64,000 bases of DNA from Umezawaea beigongshangensis (GTDB lineage: Bacteria; Actinomycetota; Actinomycetes; Mycobacteriales; Pseudonocardiaceae): NCBI RefSeq assembly GCF_016464305.1, contig NZ_JAEIOJ010000002.1:558001-622000 (forward strand). Reading direction: 5' to 3'. A model generated the notes under the pieces. That model worked only from the letters and a program-made list of their open reading frames with translations, ran no database searches and was not told the origin of the DNA. Positions within the stretch are counted from its first letter, which is position 1. Every line of letters begins with the position of its first letter. Made by a program: the position numbers and the translations under genes. Of this stretch, positions 8,368 to 16,654 are shown one piece after another.

Positions 8368-9342
8368 TCAGCCGGCGGCGCGGGCCAGCGACACCGCGAA
8401 GCGCTGTCGCGAGTCCGTCCACCAGCGGTGCAGCTCGAACCCGGCGGCCCGGAGCTCGGACTCCACGCGGTCGCGGCGGAACTTCGCCGACACCTCGGTG
8501 CGCAGTTCCTCCCCCTCGGCGAACTCGACGTCCAGGTCCAGCGCACCGAGTCGCGCGCGGACCGGCCGCCGGGCCCGCAGCCGCATCTCGATCCACTCCT
8601 GCTCGGCGTTCCACCGGGCGACGTGCGCGAAGTCGTCGACGTCGAAGTTCCCGTCCAGCTCCCGGTTGAGCACCAGCAGGACGTTGCGGTTGAACTCCGC
8701 GGTCACGCCCCGCGCGTCGTCGTAGGCGCGAACCAGGACGTCCGGCGCCTTGACCAGGTCGGTGCCCAGCAGCAGCCACTCCCCGGTGCCGAGCACGTCG
8801 CGCACCGAGCGCAGGAACTTCTCCCGCTCCTCGGGGATCAGGTTGCCGACGGTTCCGCCGAGGAACGCGACGAGCCGCGAGTCCGACGGCGGGAGCAGCC
8901 CGAGGTGCTGGGTGAAGTCGCCGACCACGCCGTGCACGGTCAGACCGGGGTAGTCCGCCACGACGGACGCCGCCGCCTCCCGCAGCGCCGAGGCCGACAC
9001 GTCCAGCGGCACGAACTCCCGCAGCGTGCCCGCCGACGTCAGCGCCGTCAGCAGCAGCCTGGTCTTCTCCGACGAGCCGGAACCCAGCTCCACGAGGCGG
9101 CGGGCTCCCGTGGTGACGGCGATCTCGACGGCGCGCTCGGCGAGCACCTCGCGCTCGGCGCGGGTCGGGTAGTACTCGGGCAACCTGGTGATGTCCTCGA
9201 ACAGCCTGCTGCCCCTGGCGTCGTAGAAGTACTTCGGGGACAGCCACTTCGGCGACGCGGTGAGTCCCGCGCGCACGTCGGCGCGCAGCGACTGCGCGGC
9301 GTCGGCGGCGGTGAGGTGCACGTCGACCACGGTCTCGGTCAT
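8368..9342 (-). CDS. egtD: L-histidine N(alpha)-methyltransferase
   Basis: The 324-residue protein is EgtD, which trimethylates histidine to hercynine, the first committed ergothioneine step. The family opening SPKWLSPKYFYDARGSRLFE is near residue 30. The SAM-binding LVELGSGSSEKTRLLL follows, and VAFLGGTVGNLIPEE lies mid-protein. The histidine-binding C-terminal part contains MRLRARR. Length and motifs agree with the mycobacterial enzyme. It is the last gene of egtA-egtB-egtC-egtD, 37 bases after egtC, with an ATG start at 9342. The product is cytoplasmic. Confidence 0.96.
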   Translation of the reverse strand: MTETVVDVHLTAADAAQSLRADVRAGLTASPKWLSPKYFYDARGSRLFEDITRLPEYYPTRAEREVLAERAVEIAVTTGARRLVELGSGSSEKTRLLLTALTSAGTLREFVPLDVSASALREAAASVVADYPGLTVHGVVGDFTQHLGLLPPSDSRLVAFLGGTVGNLIPEEREKFLRSVRDVLGTGEWLLLGTDLVKAPDVLVRAYDDARGVTAEFNRNVLLVLNRELDGNFDVDDFAHVARWNAEQEWIEMRLRARRPVRARLGALDLDVEFAEGEELRTEVSAKFRRDRVESELRAAGFELHRWWTDSRQRFAVSLARAAG

Positions 9343-9379
9343 CGTCGTCCTGTTCTCGGTGGCGGTGGAACGGGGAGGT

Positions 9380-10132
9380 TCACTCGGGTCGGGCCAGCGG
9401 GAGGACGTCGGCCCCGGACGCCGTCGCGAGCACGAGGTGGCGGTCGGGGACCTCCCGCCAGCGCTCGTCGGTGTCGTGGGGCTCGGAGGCGAGGAGCGCC
9501 GAGTCCCCGGTGTGCAGCAGGTGCAGCGCGTGCGTCCACGCGGTGCCGACCAGGACCGTGCCGTCGGTCAGCAGCAGGTTCAGCCGCGAGCCGGGCGCGG
9601 CCTCCTCCACGGCGGTCACGACGGCGGCGACGGCGTCCGCCGGGTCCTCACCGCGGGCGAGGCGGTGCCGCAGCAGCGCCCACAGCAGCGCCGAGTCGGT
9701 GGGCGCGTCCAGGGTGAGCAGGTCGGTCACGGGCAGGGACGCGGCCACCCCGGCCACCGAGTCCGGCCAGCCGCGCACGACGCCGTTGTGGCTGAACAGC
9801 CAGCGGCCGTCGGTGAACGGCGCGCAGGCCGTGTCCACGACGGGCGTCCCGACGGTGCCGGAGCGCACGGCGGCGAGCACCGCGCCGGACCGGCTGGCCC
9901 GCGTCACGGCGTGCAGGTTCTCGTCGGCCCAGATCGGGCCCGCCCTGCGGTAGCGGACGGGCGCCTCACCCGGCGCCGGGAACCACCCGACGCCGAAGCC
10001 GTCGACGTTGACGGTCCCGCCGCGGCGCATGTCCCGCGGCGCCCACGACTGCCGCACCAGCGAGTGCGGCTCGTCGTAGAGCAGTGCGGCGACGGGCACG
10101 GCGGGGCCGAGGTACCCCAGGTGGCGGCACAC
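9380..10132 (-). CDS. egtC: ergothioneine biosynthesis gamma-glutamyl hydrolase EgtC
   Basis: The 250-residue class II glutamine amidotransferase begins MCRHLGYLG, exposing Cys2 as the N-terminal nucleophile. It carries NVDGFGVGWF, the ARVT-like region TRASRSGAV, and SHNGVVRGW. EgtC removes the gamma-glutamyl group from the EgtB sulfoxide product. The GTG start at 10132 follows the egtB stop with no intervening base, typical of tight translational coupling. Confidence 0.95.
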   Translation of the reverse strand: MCRHLGYLGPAVPVAALLYDEPHSLVRQSWAPRDMRRGGTVNVDGFGVGWFPAPGEAPVRYRRAGPIWADENLHAVTRASRSGAVLAAVRSGTVGTPVVDTACAPFTDGRWLFSHNGVVRGWPDSVAGVAASLPVTDLLTLDAPTDSALLWALLRHRLARGEDPADAVAAVVTAVEEAAPGSRLNLLLTDGTVLVGTAWTHALHLLHTGDSALLASEPHDTDERWREVPDRHLVLATASGADVLPLARPE

Positions 10133-11500
10133 TCAGCTCAGCTCTCCCGGCTTCGCGTCGCGGGCGCAGCGGAACCCGGCGAAGATCTGCCGCCGGACCG
10201 GGAGGTCCCAGTTGCGGAACGTCGCCCGCACGGCGGACGGGTCGGTCCCGAACGATCCGCCGCGCAGCACCTTGTGCGCGGGGCCGAAGAACACCTCGGA
10301 GTACTCGCGGTACGGGAACGCCTCGAAGCCGGGGTACGGGTGGAGGTCCGTGCTGGTCCACTCCCACACGTCACCCACGAGCTGGTGCACGCCCAGCGCG
10401 GAGGCGCCCGCCGGGTACGCGCCGACCGGCGCGGGGCTCAGGTGCCGCTGACCGAGGTTGGCGTGCTGCTCGGCGGGCTCCTCCTCGCCCCACGGGTAGC
10501 GCCGCGACAGGCCCGTGGCCGGGTCGAAGCGGGCCGCCTTCTCCCACTCCGCCTCGGTGGGCAACCGCTTGCCCGCCCAGCGGGCGTACGCCTCGGCCTC
10601 GTAGAAGCAGACGTGCACGACCGGTTGCGCCGGGTGCAGCGGCTCGGTCCGGCCGAACGCGGTGCGCGCCCAGCCCGAGCCGTCCCGCTGCCAGAAGCGC
10701 GGCGCGACGAGCGACGCCGACACGCGGTGCGCCCAGCCCGCCCCGCTCCACCAGCGCTCCTCGTCGTACCCGCCGGCCTCGACGAACGCCGCGTACTCCG
10801 CGTTGGTCACCGGGGTCGTGTCGAGGAAGAAGGGCTCGGTGTGGGCGGTGTGGCCGGGGCGCTCGTTGTCCAGCGCCCACGCCTCGGTGGACGTGCCCAT
10901 GACGAACGGTCCGCCCGGCACGAGCACCTCGGCGGGCAGCATCCCGGCCGGGGCCGCCGGTGGCGCGGGAGCGTGCAGCACCGGGTCGCCGGTGCGCAGC
11001 TGGTGGGTGGCGAGCATCGTCTCGTCGTGCTGCTGCTCGTGCTGCACGATCATGCCGAAGGCGAAGGCGTTGTCGACGAGCCTGCGCCCCTCCAGCGGGG
11101 TGCGCTCCAGCACGTCGAAGACCTTGTTCCGGACCTCGCTCACGTAGCCGCGCGCCTCACCGGGAGCCAGCAGCGGCAGCTCGGGACGGACGGACCGGGC
11201 GTGCTTGAACGCGTCGTACAGCTCGTCCACGTCGGTGCGCACGGGCTCGCGTCCGCCGACGTCGCGGACGAGCCACAGCTCCTCCTGGTTGCCGATGTGG
11301 GCGAGGTCCCACACCAGCGGCGACATGAGCCTGGAGTGCTGACGGGTCAGGTCGTGGTCGTCGACGGCGTCGGTGAGCGCGGTGGTGCGGGCGCGGGCGC
11401 GCTCCAGCTCGCGGGCGACCCGGTCGCGGAGCTGCTCGGTCGAGGGCTGGCGTGCCGTCCGCGTCTCGGCGGTCTGCGGCTGGCTCTGGGACGTGGTCAC
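10133..11500 (-). CDS. egtB: iron-dependent sulfoxide synthase EgtB
   Basis: A GTG at 11500 preceded by GGAGG gives 455 residues. An N-terminal DinB-like domain carries the iron ligands: histidine 68 in DLAHIGNQEE and the H-x3-H-x-E set in VQHEQQHDETM. A C-terminal formylglycine-generating-enzyme-type domain has PGGPFVMGTS, FFLDTTPVTNAEY, RLPTEAEWEKAARF, WEWTSTDLHPYPGF and VLRGGSF. EgtB joins gamma-glutamylcysteine to hercynine with oxygen. The start overlaps the egtA stop (GTGA). The order A-B-C-D agrees with mycobacteria. Confidence 0.96.
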   Translation of the reverse strand: MTTSQSQPQTAETRTARQPSTEQLRDRVARELERARARTTALTDAVDDHDLTRQHSRLMSPLVWDLAHIGNQEELWLVRDVGGREPVRTDVDELYDAFKHARSVRPELPLLAPGEARGYVSEVRNKVFDVLERTPLEGRRLVDNAFAFGMIVQHEQQHDETMLATHQLRTGDPVLHAPAPPAAPAGMLPAEVLVPGGPFVMGTSTEAWALDNERPGHTAHTEPFFLDTTPVTNAEYAAFVEAGGYDEERWWSGAGWAHRVSASLVAPRFWQRDGSGWARTAFGRTEPLHPAQPVVHVCFYEAEAYARWAGKRLPTEAEWEKAARFDPATGLSRRYPWGEEEPAEQHANLGQRHLSPAPVGAYPAGASALGVHQLVGDVWEWTSTDLHPYPGFEAFPYREYSEVFFGPAHKVLRGGSFGTDPSAVRATFRNWDLPVRRQIFAGFRCARDAKPGELS

Positions 11501-12744
11501 GGTCGGACACCTCCGGAGGGCTCGGCGAGTGCGCGGTGCAGCTCCTCGGCGATCACCGAGGTCTGGTCGGACGGCAGTCCGGTGCTGCCGAGCGCTCGGC
11601 AGCCCACCTCCACGACGCGGTGCGCGGCCTCGGCGACGCGGGTGTCGCTCAGGCCGTGGCGGGCGGCGGTCAGCCACCGGCCCGTCGCCCGCTCGGTCGC
11701 GTCCAGCACCTCGTCGACCACCGACGGACAGCTGAACAGGGCCGTCATCAGGGCCACCGGTGTGATCCAGTCACCGGGTCGCGGGGTGTCGAGGTAACGC
11801 ACCTCCAGGTACCCGCGCGGGCGCACCGGCGGGAACATCGTGGAGAGGTGGTAGTCGAGGTCGTCGTTCGTGGGACGCCGGTCGAACGCCCCGTCGATCC
11901 ACTCGGCGAAGGTGAACGAGCGCGGCGGGATCCAGGAGCCGCCCGGTCGGCGCAGCACGATCACCGGCGTGTCCAGGACCCTCCTCGCCCAGGACCCGGC
12001 GGGGTCGGCCGACACCGCGGCGGGCCGGGTCCGGACGGGATCGGTGCCGTAGAGGGCGCGCATCCTGGCCGACGCCCACTCCGGACGCCTGCCGCCGACG
12101 CCGGGCGAGTTCGCGAACAGCGCGATCAGCACGGGCCCCAGGGCGTGCACGGCGGCCCAGCGCGCGTGCAGGTCGACTCGTTCGCCCAGGTCGAGGCACA
12201 CCTGAAGGCCGGCGGTGCTGCACATCATCGTGATGCCCTCGGGCCCCAGCGGGGCGAAGGCGTGCTCCATCGCGGCGTAGCGCGGTACCTGGAGGACCCG
12301 GTGCGGCGGCCGGTGCGGGTCCGCGCCGCGCTCGCCGAGCACGAGGCCGGCGGCGGCGAGGAGGTCTGTGAGGGCGGAGACGTCGTCCGCCACGACCGTC
12401 AGCAGCTCGGAGAGCGAGGTGCTGGGCGGGGTGGAGATCTCGACCTGGCCACCGGGTTCCACGGTCAGCGGGGTGCCGCTGGGCAGTGGCCGCTGAGGAC
12501 TGTCCGGTACCAGGGTGGGTGGGGCGTGATCGCCCAGTGCCGAGGCCAGGGTCGCCGCGTCGAGCTGGCCGGCGGGATCGTCCCGGTGGTGGACGGTCCA
12601 CTCCATCTCGACGCCGACGTAGCGCGGAGGGCCGTGCTTGAAGCACACGGAGGCGACGTACGCCTCCGCCTCCGCACGGTTCGCGAAGACCGCGGGAGCG
12701 GGCCCCGGCGCAGAGTAGTCACGCACAGCAGTCAATTCTGACAC
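11497..12744 (-). CDS. egtA: glutamate-cysteine ligase EgtA
   Basis: This protein of about 415 residues makes the gamma-glutamylcysteine used by EgtB. It shows the GCS2-type core: GVEMEWTVHH, TVEPGGQVEISTPP, TMMCSTAGLQVCLDLG and YLEVRYLDTPRPGDW. The start is uncertain. GTG at 12744 is chosen because the frame just upstream lacks conserved features, but GTG at 12726 is also possible and neither has a good ribosome site. The next gene upstream on this strand is a small unknown gene. The absence of egtE downstream means the final C-S lyase must be encoded elsewhere. Confidence 0.92.
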   Translation of the reverse strand: MSELTAVRDYSAPGPAPAVFANRAEAEAYVASVCFKHGPPRYVGVEMEWTVHHRDDPAGQLDAATLASALGDHAPPTLVPDSPQRPLPSGTPLTVEPGGQVEISTPPSTSLSELLTVVADDVSALTDLLAAAGLVLGERGADPHRPPHRVLQVPRYAAMEHAFAPLGPEGITMMCSTAGLQVCLDLGERVDLHARWAAVHALGPVLIALFANSPGVGGRRPEWASARMRALYGTDPVRTRPAAVSADPAGSWARRVLDTPVIVLRRPGGSWIPPRSFTFAEWIDGAFDRRPTNDDLDYHLSTMFPPVRPRGYLEVRYLDTPRPGDWITPVALMTALFSCPSVVDEVLDATERATGRWLTAARHGLSDTRVAEAAHRVVEVGCRALGSTGLPSDQTSVIAEELHRALAEPSGGVRP

Positions 12745-12827
12745 TCCCCGTGATGACGTTCCGGATTTCGACGCTACACGCGGGTACCGACAGAAGCACG
12801 GGCCGACGACTGCCGGGGCCCGCCGGA

Positions 12828-13031
12828 TCAGGGAACAGCGGGACGTTCGCCGTCGTCGTCGCGGTGGACGTCGTGGTGGACGAGGAGGGCGATCAGGTCG
12901 GGAGCGCTCGCCTGGTGCAGCACGCGCACGAGGTCGACCGCGTCCGAGGCGCGCGACATCCTGCTGACCGGCCAGTCCAACCCGGCGGTGAGCTTCGCCA
13001 GCGCGTGCTCGGTCGCGTCCACGATGGACAC
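12828..13031 (-). CDS. small protein of unknown function between acnR and egtA
   Basis: The frame shows the strong third-position GC bias of real genes here and encodes about 67 residues: IVDATEHALAKLTAGLDW, then SRASDAVDLVRVLHQASAP and LIALLVHHDVHRDDDGE. No family was recognised, and no signal or membrane segment is seen. The start is uncertain; GTG at 13031 is the best in-frame choice and lacks a clear ribosome site. It is divergent from acnR and lies upstream of egtA on the same strand. Confidence 0.4.
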   Translation of the reverse strand: MSIVDATEHALAKLTAGLDWPVSRMSRASDAVDLVRVLHQASAPDLIALLVHHDVHRDDDGERPAVP

Positions 13032-13159
13032 GGTATGCCCGGTGAGCAGGGATTTCGAGCCCGGAGGAGCACATCCACCCCAAAGGATCACGGGGAGCCG
13101 CGCACGCAAACCGTACGTACTGATTGGACCTTCGGGGCGGCGGCTGCGACCATTCTGCC

Positions 13160-13750
13160 GTGCCCAAGGTCAGTCAGGACCACCTCGACGCGCGGCGGCG
13201 CCAGATCCTCGACGGCGCACGCTCGTGCTTCGCGCGCCACGGCTACGAGGGGGCGACCGTGCGCCGCCTGGAGGAGGCGATCGGACTCTCCCGCGGGGCC
13301 ATCTTCCACCACTTCCGGGACAAGGAGTCGCTGTTCCTCGCCCTGGCCGAGGACGAGGCGCTGCACATGGCCGACGTCGTCGCCGAGCAGGGACTCGTGC
13401 AGGTCATGCGGGACCTGCTGGCGCCCCGCCCCGAGGGCGCCGACCACCCGGCCGACTGGCTGGGCACCAGGCTGGAGGTCACCCGGCGGCTGCGCACCGA
13501 CCCCGAGTTCCGCGGGCGGTGGGCGCAGCGCTCCCAGCAGTTGACCACCGCGACCCGGCAGCGCCTGCTGCGCCAGCGCGAGGCGGGCAACCTGCGCGAC
13601 GACGTGGACGTCGACGTGCTGACGAACTTCCTGGAACTGGTGCTGGAGGGCCTGGTGTCGCACCTGGCCATGGGTCTGCCCGGCGCGCACCTGACCCCGG
13701 TGCTGGACCTGGTGGAGGAGACGGTGCGCCGCCACCGCAGGTCGAGCTGA
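13160..13750 (+). CDS. acnR: TetR-type repressor, AcnR-like
   Basis: The 196-residue protein starts with GTG at 13160 (MPKVSQDHLDARRRQIL). Its helix-turn-helix ATVRRLEEAIGLSRGAIFHHFRDKESLF matches the aconitase repressor AcnR of corynebacteria and mycobacteria. The ligand domain has the family features MADVVAEQGLVQVMRDLL and GLVSHLAMGLPG. AcnR represses aconitase in response to citrate. In most relatives acnR is immediately downstream of acnA; here about 12 kb separate them on the same strand. An MFS gene follows after 20 bases. Confidence 0.85.
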   Translation: MPKVSQDHLDARRRQILDGARSCFARHGYEGATVRRLEEAIGLSRGAIFHHFRDKESLFLALAEDEALHMADVVAEQGLVQVMRDLLAPRPEGADHPADWLGTRLEVTRRLRTDPEFRGRWAQRSQQLTTATRQRLLRQREAGNLRDDVDVDVLTNFLELVLEGLVSHLAMGLPGAHLTPVLDLVEETVRRHRRSS

Positions 13751-13770
13751 CCCGGGGGAGCGCCGAGAGG

Positions 13771-15492
13771 ATGCTCCGGACCTACCTCGCCGCGGCCGGT
13801 GCCGCGCGGCTGGCCGACGAGGTGGTGGCCGTCGCGGTCGTGCTGCTGGTGCACGCCCGCACGTCCGACCTCGCGCTGGCCGGTGCGGTGGTCGCGGCGT
13901 ACACGCTGCCGTCCGTGCTGTCCGGGCCGCTGCTCGGCGCGTGGCTCGACCGCGCCCGGCGTCCGGCGGCCGTGCTGGCGGGCAACCAGTTCCTGCTGGC
14001 GGCGGTCGCGGTCGGACTGTGGTGGGCGATCGGCCGCGCGCCGGTGGCCGTCGTGCTGGGGCTGGCCGCGCTCACGGGCGTCACGCTGCCGGTGACGAGC
14101 GGCGGCTTCAGCGGCCTGGTCCCCCGGCTGGTGCCCGCGACCGACGTGACCCGTGCGACCGACGCGGACGCGCTGCTGTTCGGCGTCGCCGCGATCGGCG
14201 GTCCCGCGCTCGCCGGCGCGCTCGCGGTCACGGCCGGTGAGGACGCCGCGGTGCTCGTGATCGCCCTGCTCGCCGGGGCCGGCGGCGCGTGCGCCGCGGT
14301 GCTGCGTCCCGCGCCCCGCGACGGGTCAGCCGTACCGCCGCGCCTGGCCACCGCGGTGCGCCGCGGGCTCGCGCACCTGGTGTCCGGTCCCCCGCTGCGC
14401 GGCGGGACGCTGACGACGGTGCTCGGCTTCGGCTCGACGGGCGTGCTCGTGACGGCGCTGCCGGTCCGGGTGGGCGAGCTGGGCGCGGACGGGGGTGCGG
14501 CCGGGCTGGTGTGGACGGCGTTCGAGGCGGGCTGCGTCACCGGGCTCCTGCTGGTGCGCCGCCACCTGCCGCGCTGGGCACCCGAGCACGTCGTGTTCGT
14601 CGCCACGGCGCTGCACGGCCTGGTGCTGGCGACGTGGCCGCTGGCCGGGAGCGTGCCGGCGCTGCTGGCCCTCGCCGCGCTCGCCGGTCTCGTCCAGGGC
14701 CCGGTGCTGACGTCGATCATCACCGCGCGCCGGCTGTACTCGCCCGCCGACCTGCTGGGGCAGGTCTCGACGACCGGCGCGAGCCTGAAGATCGGCGCGT
14801 TCTCCGTCGGGGCGGCGGCGGGCGGCCCGCTGGTGGTGTCCTCCGGCGCCGCGGTGGCGGTCCTCGTCGTGGCGGTGGGCCAGCTGATCGCCTCGGCCGC
14901 CGGGTGCGCCGCCGCCCGGACCGGTCGCGCGGCCGTGCGCCGTTCCCGGTGGGGCGGCGCGGGGAACTCCGGATGCGTTCGCGGCTCTCCGGCGGGTACA
15001 CCCGTCTCGTACCCGGCCGTCGTCGCACCGGCGCCGGCGAGAGCGTCCACCGAGATCCGAGGAGCACCGATGTCCACGCCCCCGCTGCCGCCAGAGGCCG
15101 ACGCCCTGCTGCGCCGCCCCAACCCCTGCGTCATGGCCACCCTGCGCTCGGACGGCACACCGGTGTCGACCGCCACCTGGTACCTCTGGGAGGACGGCCG
15201 GGTGGTGATCAGCCTGGACGAGGCCCGCGTGCGGCTGAAGCACCTGCGCCGCGACCCGCGGGTGACCTTCACCGTCCTCGCCGAGGGCGACTGGTACACG
15301 CACGTCACCCTCGTCGGCCGCGTCGTGGAGATGTACGAGGACGGGGACCGGAAGGACATCGACCGCATCTCCGAGCACTACACCGGCAAGCCCTACGCGG
15401 ACCGGGTCAACACCCGCGTCACCGCCGAGGTCGAGGTCGACCGCTGGCACGGCTGGGGCGCGATGAAGGACAACGACCAGCCCTCCGGGTGA
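13771..15492 (+). CDS. MFS transporter whose frame continues into a PPOX domain
   Basis: ATG at 13771, preceded by GGGGGAG, starts a protein with about ten to twelve hydrophobic helices. The major facilitator layout includes GPLLGAWLDRARRPAAVLAG, the loop-2 type signature. It is probably a drug or metabolite exporter and is likely co-transcribed with the TetR gene 20 bases upstream. The transporter part ends near residue 385 (about 14930). Remarkably, no stop codon exists in this frame before 15492, so translation would run through a ~45-residue linker into the F420/PPOX protein, giving 573 residues. The linker looks like former intergenic DNA. Whether the fusion is real, or a stop was lost or misread, cannot be told from sequence alone. 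Confidence 0.75.
   Translation: MLRTYLAAAGAARLADEVVAVAVVLLVHARTSDLALAGAVVAAYTLPSVLSGPLLGAWLDRARRPAAVLAGNQFLLAAVAVGLWWAIGRAPVAVVLGLAALTGVTLPVTSGGFSGLVPRLVPATDVTRATDADALLFGVAAIGGPALAGALAVTAGEDAAVLVIALLAGAGGACAAVLRPAPRDGSAVPPRLATAVRRGLAHLVSGPPLRGGTLTTVLGFGSTGVLVTALPVRVGELGADGGAAGLVWTAFEAGCVTGLLLVRRHLPRWAPEHVVFVATALHGLVLATWPLAGSVPALLALAALAGLVQGPVLTSIITARRLYSPADLLGQVSTTGASLKIGAFSVGAAAGGPLVVSSGAAVAVLVVAVGQLIASAAGCAAARTGRAAVRRSRWGGAGNSGCVRGSPAGTPVSYPAVVAPAPARASTEIRGAPMSTPPLPPEADALLRRPNPCVMATLRSDGTPVSTATWYLWEDGRVVISLDEARVRLKHLRRDPRVTFTVLAEGDWYTHVTLVGRVVEMYEDGDRKDIDRISEHYTGKPYADRVNTRVTAEVEVDRWHGWGAMKDNDQPSG
15070..15492 (+). CDS. F420-dependent PPOX-class oxidoreductase (TIGR03618-like)
   Basis: Internal to the longer frame, ATG at 15070 is preceded by a good ribosome site (CGAGGAGCACCG) and begins a complete 140-residue split-barrel protein. 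Residues PPEADALLRRPNPCVMATL, GTPVSTATWYLWEDGRVV, LKHLRRDPRVTFTV and DWYTHVTLVGRVVEM are typical of F420-binding PPOX-family reductases in actinobacteria. Substrate unknown. The good site and family-consistent N terminus argue that it is translated independently even if read-through from the MFS gene also occurs. Confidence 0.85.
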   Translation: MSTPPLPPEADALLRRPNPCVMATLRSDGTPVSTATWYLWEDGRVVISLDEARVRLKHLRRDPRVTFTVLAEGDWYTHVTLVGRVVEMYEDGDRKDIDRISEHYTGKPYADRVNTRVTAEVEVDRWHGWGAMKDNDQPSG

Positions 15493-15510
15493 ATCCGCGG
15501 CAGCCGGGGG

Positions 15511-15538
15511 CCGGGCGGGTGCGCGCGCACCCGCCCGG
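15511..15538. terminator. bidirectional hairpin
   Basis: CCGGGCGGGTGC (15511-15522) and its exact complement (15527-15538) enclose GCGC. It lies between the convergent PPOX and ABC permease genes. Confidence 0.85.
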
Positions 15539-15544
15539 TTCCGC

Positions 15545-16654
15545 TCAGTCCTCCCGCGTCCACGCCTTCGCCAGGGCGAGCTTGCCGCCGGTGTGCAGCA
15601 GCGACCGGGAGTACAGCCTGCTCGCCAGCAGCACGATCAGGACGACCGTCGCGGCCAGCAGCCCCATCGCCACCAGCGCCTCCCAGGCAGCCGCCTGCCC
15701 CTCGAACAGCCGGACCGGCATGGCGATGGCCGACGAGAACGGCACGAACGACAGCACGGCGAGCGCGGTGGCGTCGTCGGAGAAGAACATCACGCCGAAG
15801 TAGGGCCCGATGACCAGCATCATCACCAGGCCCATGCTGGAGCCCAGGTCCTCCTGCCGGCTGACGACGGCCCCGGCGACCGCCCACATCGCGGCCAGCA
15901 GCACGAAGCCCAGCACGAGGAACGGCACGAACCAGGCCAGCGCGGGCGCGACCAGGGCGAGCAGTTCCGAGTGCCCGCCCAGCCGCAGCGCGACGGGCGT
16001 CACCACCGCGAGGACCAGCACCTGACCGAGCGTCAGCAGCGTGTGTCCGACGATCTTGCCGGCGAGGAGGGCCCGCACCGGGACCGTCGCCACCAGGATC
16101 TCCACGATCCTGGTCTGCTTCTCGGTGACGGTGCTCTGCGCGATGGCCGTGCCGCCCATCCCGAACACCAGGAACGTCAGGGCGAACACCACGATCACCA
16201 GCTGCCGCTGTCCCCCGCCCACCTCCGAGGGGTCGAGCAGGTCGACCGGCGGCGCGGTGCGCAGCGCGGCCACGACGTCGGTGGGCGGGTCGGTGAGCGC
16301 GACCACGCGCACACCGGTGGCCGACTCGCCGCTGGTGTCCGGCACGACCGCCGCCTCCACCTCCTCCGACCGGACCAGCTCCTGCGCGGCGGCGAGGTCG
16401 CCCACCGAGCTGATCTCCAGGTCCGCGCCCGTCAGCGCCTCGGCGGCCTGCGCGCCGACCGTGACGACCTTCGTCTGCCCGCCGCCGAGCACGGCGGGCA
16501 GGATCGACGACGCGAAGAGACCCACCACGATCATCCCGAGGCCGATCCAGAACGCCTTGGTGCGCAGGAAGGACTTCACCTCGCGCTCGGCGACCAGCCG
16601 GGTGGCGGAGACGAGGTCCCTCGCCCGGTCGTCCTGCTTCGCCGCGGTGGTCAT
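15545..16654 (-). CDS. ABC-2 type transporter permease (NatB-like)
   Basis: The 369-residue protein begins MTTAAKQDD, with a helix at about 32-55 (AFWIGLGMIVVGLFASSILP). A large extracytoplasmic loop follows, then five to six helices in the C-terminal half (LVIVVFALTFLVFGMGG, LTLGQVLVLAVVTPVAL, WFVPFLVLGFVLLAAMWAV and others). This is the ABC2_membrane_3 / NatB arrangement, usually an exporter of ions, peptides or lipids. The segment TVTEKQTRIVEILVATVPVRALLAGKI is the family signature. Its ATG overlaps the stop of the ATPase gene by one base (TGATG), so the two are translationally coupled. Confidence 0.9.
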   Translation of the reverse strand: MTTAAKQDDRARDLVSATRLVAEREVKSFLRTKAFWIGLGMIVVGLFASSILPAVLGGGQTKVVTVGAQAAEALTGADLEISSVGDLAAAQELVRSEEVEAAVVPDTSGESATGVRVVALTDPPTDVVAALRTAPPVDLLDPSEVGGGQRQLVIVVFALTFLVFGMGGTAIAQSTVTEKQTRIVEILVATVPVRALLAGKIVGHTLLTLGQVLVLAVVTPVALRLGGHSELLALVAPALAWFVPFLVLGFVLLAAMWAVAGAVVSRQEDLGSSMGLVMMLVIGPYFGVMFFSDDATALAVLSFVPFSSAIAMPVRLFEGQAAAWEALVAMGLLAATVVLIVLLASRLYSRSLLHTGGKLALAKAWTRED

